Origin: Gammaproteobacteria bacterium
GTDB taxonomy: Bacteria > Pseudomonadota > Gammaproteobacteria > GCA-001735895
DNA: 7,184 nt
Reading direction: 5' to 3'
Assembly (NCBI GenBank): GCA_029864065.1
Contig: JAOTUD010000129.1
Coordinates: 1-7,184, forward strand
Position numbers and translations under genes: made by a program. The notes under the pieces are model-generated. The model saw only the letters and a program-made list of their open reading frames with translations, was not told the origin of the DNA and did no database searches. This document shows positions 6,407 to 7,184 of the stretch, in pieces. How positions within the stretch are numbered: the stretch's first letter is position 1; each line of letters begins with the position of its first letter.

Positions 6407-7184
6407 ATGCCTCAGATTATTAACACAAACATTGCGTCGTTAACGGCGCAGCGGAACCTTAACGGTTCACAGAGTAGCCTGGCTACTTCGCTACAGCGTT
6501 TGTCATCCGGTCTGCGCATCAACAGTGCTAAAGATGATGCTGCGGGTCTCGCGATTTCAGAACGCTTCACCACCCAGATTCGCGGTTTGAACCAGGCGAT
6601 TCGAAATGCCAACGATGGCGTGTCATTCGCGCAAACCGCGGAAGGTGCACTGAGCACTGTGGGTGATGCCCTGCAGCGTATTCGTGAACTGGCGGTACAG
6701 TCCATCAACGACACTAACTCGTCGTCAGATCGTCAGGCGCTGAATAACGAAGTGGGCCAGCTGATTGCGGAAGTCAACCGAATCGCGAATGCGACCCAGT
6801 TCAACGGTCAGAACATCCTTGATGGTTCACTCGCAAACCTGACCTTCCAGGTCGGTGCCAACCAGGGTCAGACTATAAGCGTCAGCGGTGTGGATTCTCG
6901 TGCAGCGCAGTTAGGTGCACGCGTCGCAACCACTGGTTCTTTGACTGCAACACAGATTGCTCTTGGATCCAATGACCTGGTGGTCAACGGTAATACCATT
7001 GATATTTCTGGCCTTGCGACATCTACAGATATCGTAAATGCAGTCAATGCTGCTAGTGCGAGTACAGGTGTTCAGGCCAGTAAAGCTACCAGTGTAAATA
7101 CAGGTGCTCTTGCTGCTACTACTGGAACGGCAACGATTAACGGTGTTTCGGTAGCTATCGATGGCACGGATGCGGCATCGGTAG
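6407..7184 (+). CDS. fliC: FliC, flagellin (N-terminal part, cut by the right edge)
   Basis: The frame from ATG 6407 stays open for 259 codons to the edge. Residues 1-140 are the conserved D0/D1 flagellin region: [57 protein letters not shown], then [11 protein letters not shown] (89-99), [15 protein letters not shown] (112-126) and [10 protein letters not shown] (132-141). Gln90, Arg91, Leu95 and Glu115 correspond to the Salmonella TLR5-contact region, so the flagellin is of the TLR5-recognised beta/gamma type. From about 178 the variable outer domain begins, with a flagellin-IN-like motif ([13 protein letters not shown] to NAVNAAS, 191-217) and the start of a second one ([10 protein letters not shown], 243-252). 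The gene has its own sigma-28 promoter. Codon choice shifts towards T/A-ending codons (GGT, GCT, ACT), unlike the flg genes. The C-terminal D1/D0 half is outside the window, so length and whether it is one of several flagellins are unknown. Confidence 0.97.
   Translation, partial: MPQIINTNIASLTAQRNLNGSQSSLATSLQRLSSGLRINSAKDDAAGLAISERFTTQIRGLNQAIRNANDGVSFAQTAEGALSTVGDALQRIRELAVQSINDTNSSSDRQALNNEVGQLIAEVNRIANATQFNGQNILDGSLANLTFQVGANQGQTISVSGVDSRAAQLGARVATTGSLTATQIALGSNDLVVNGNTIDISGLATSTDIVNAVNAASASTGVQASKATSVNTGALAATTGTATINGVSVAIDGTDAASV

Noticed and set aside
6707..7184. Possible frameshift or pseudogene in fliC
   Set aside because: The frame is uninterrupted to the window edge and the domain order is normal; the missing end is only the window boundary.

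Overview
The window is a stretch of a lateral flagellar structural operon, all on the + strand. It holds the 3' end of flgG, then complete flgH, flgI, flgJ, flgK and flgL, and ends in the first 259 codons of a flagellin gene (fliC). Coding DNA is almost continuous from base 1 to 6279. The only real intergenic gap is 6280-6406, and it contains a near-consensus sigma-28 (FliA) promoter and the flagellin mRNA leader.

The genes suggest a Gram-negative (LPS-bearing) proteobacterium, most likely a gammaproteobacterium. L-ring and P-ring proteins are both present, FlgJ is the two-domain type (rod cap plus peptidoglycan hydrolase) typical of beta/gammaproteobacteria, flgL is followed directly by flagellin as in Pseudomonas-like and many aquatic gammaproteobacteria, and the sigma-28 site matches the enterobacterial consensus except at one position. 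The flg genes look moderately GC-rich (about 57-73% in rows I counted by hand); the flagellin is clearly lower. I cannot name a genus from this.

Layout: 1-316 flgG tail (distal rod); 325-1014 flgH (outer-membrane L ring lipoprotein); 1024-2127 flgI (periplasmic P ring); 2140-3162 flgJ (rod cap and muralytic enzyme); 3155-5077 flgK (first hook-filament junction protein); 5080-6279 flgL (second junction protein); 6293-6319 sigma-28 promoter; about 6326-6406 leader with two predicted hairpins; 6407-7184 fliC, open at the right edge. Spacings are 8, 9 and 12 bases for G/H, H/I and I/J, an 8-base overlap for J/K and 2 bases for K/L, which fits one polycistronic message with translational coupling.

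The gene order follows assembly order: rod (FlgG), bushing through cell wall and outer membrane (FlgJ, FlgI, FlgH), junction (FlgK, FlgL), filament (FliC). The late sigma-28 promoter is placed exactly where the filament gene needs its own high-level, checkpoint-dependent transcription.

I found no new system here. The points that deserve a second look are smaller: a related beta-rich module inserted twice in FlgK and once in FlgL, a structured flagellin leader whose 5' arm can pair in two mutually exclusive ways, a FlgI with no cysteines, and a compositional drop in the flagellin variable region.
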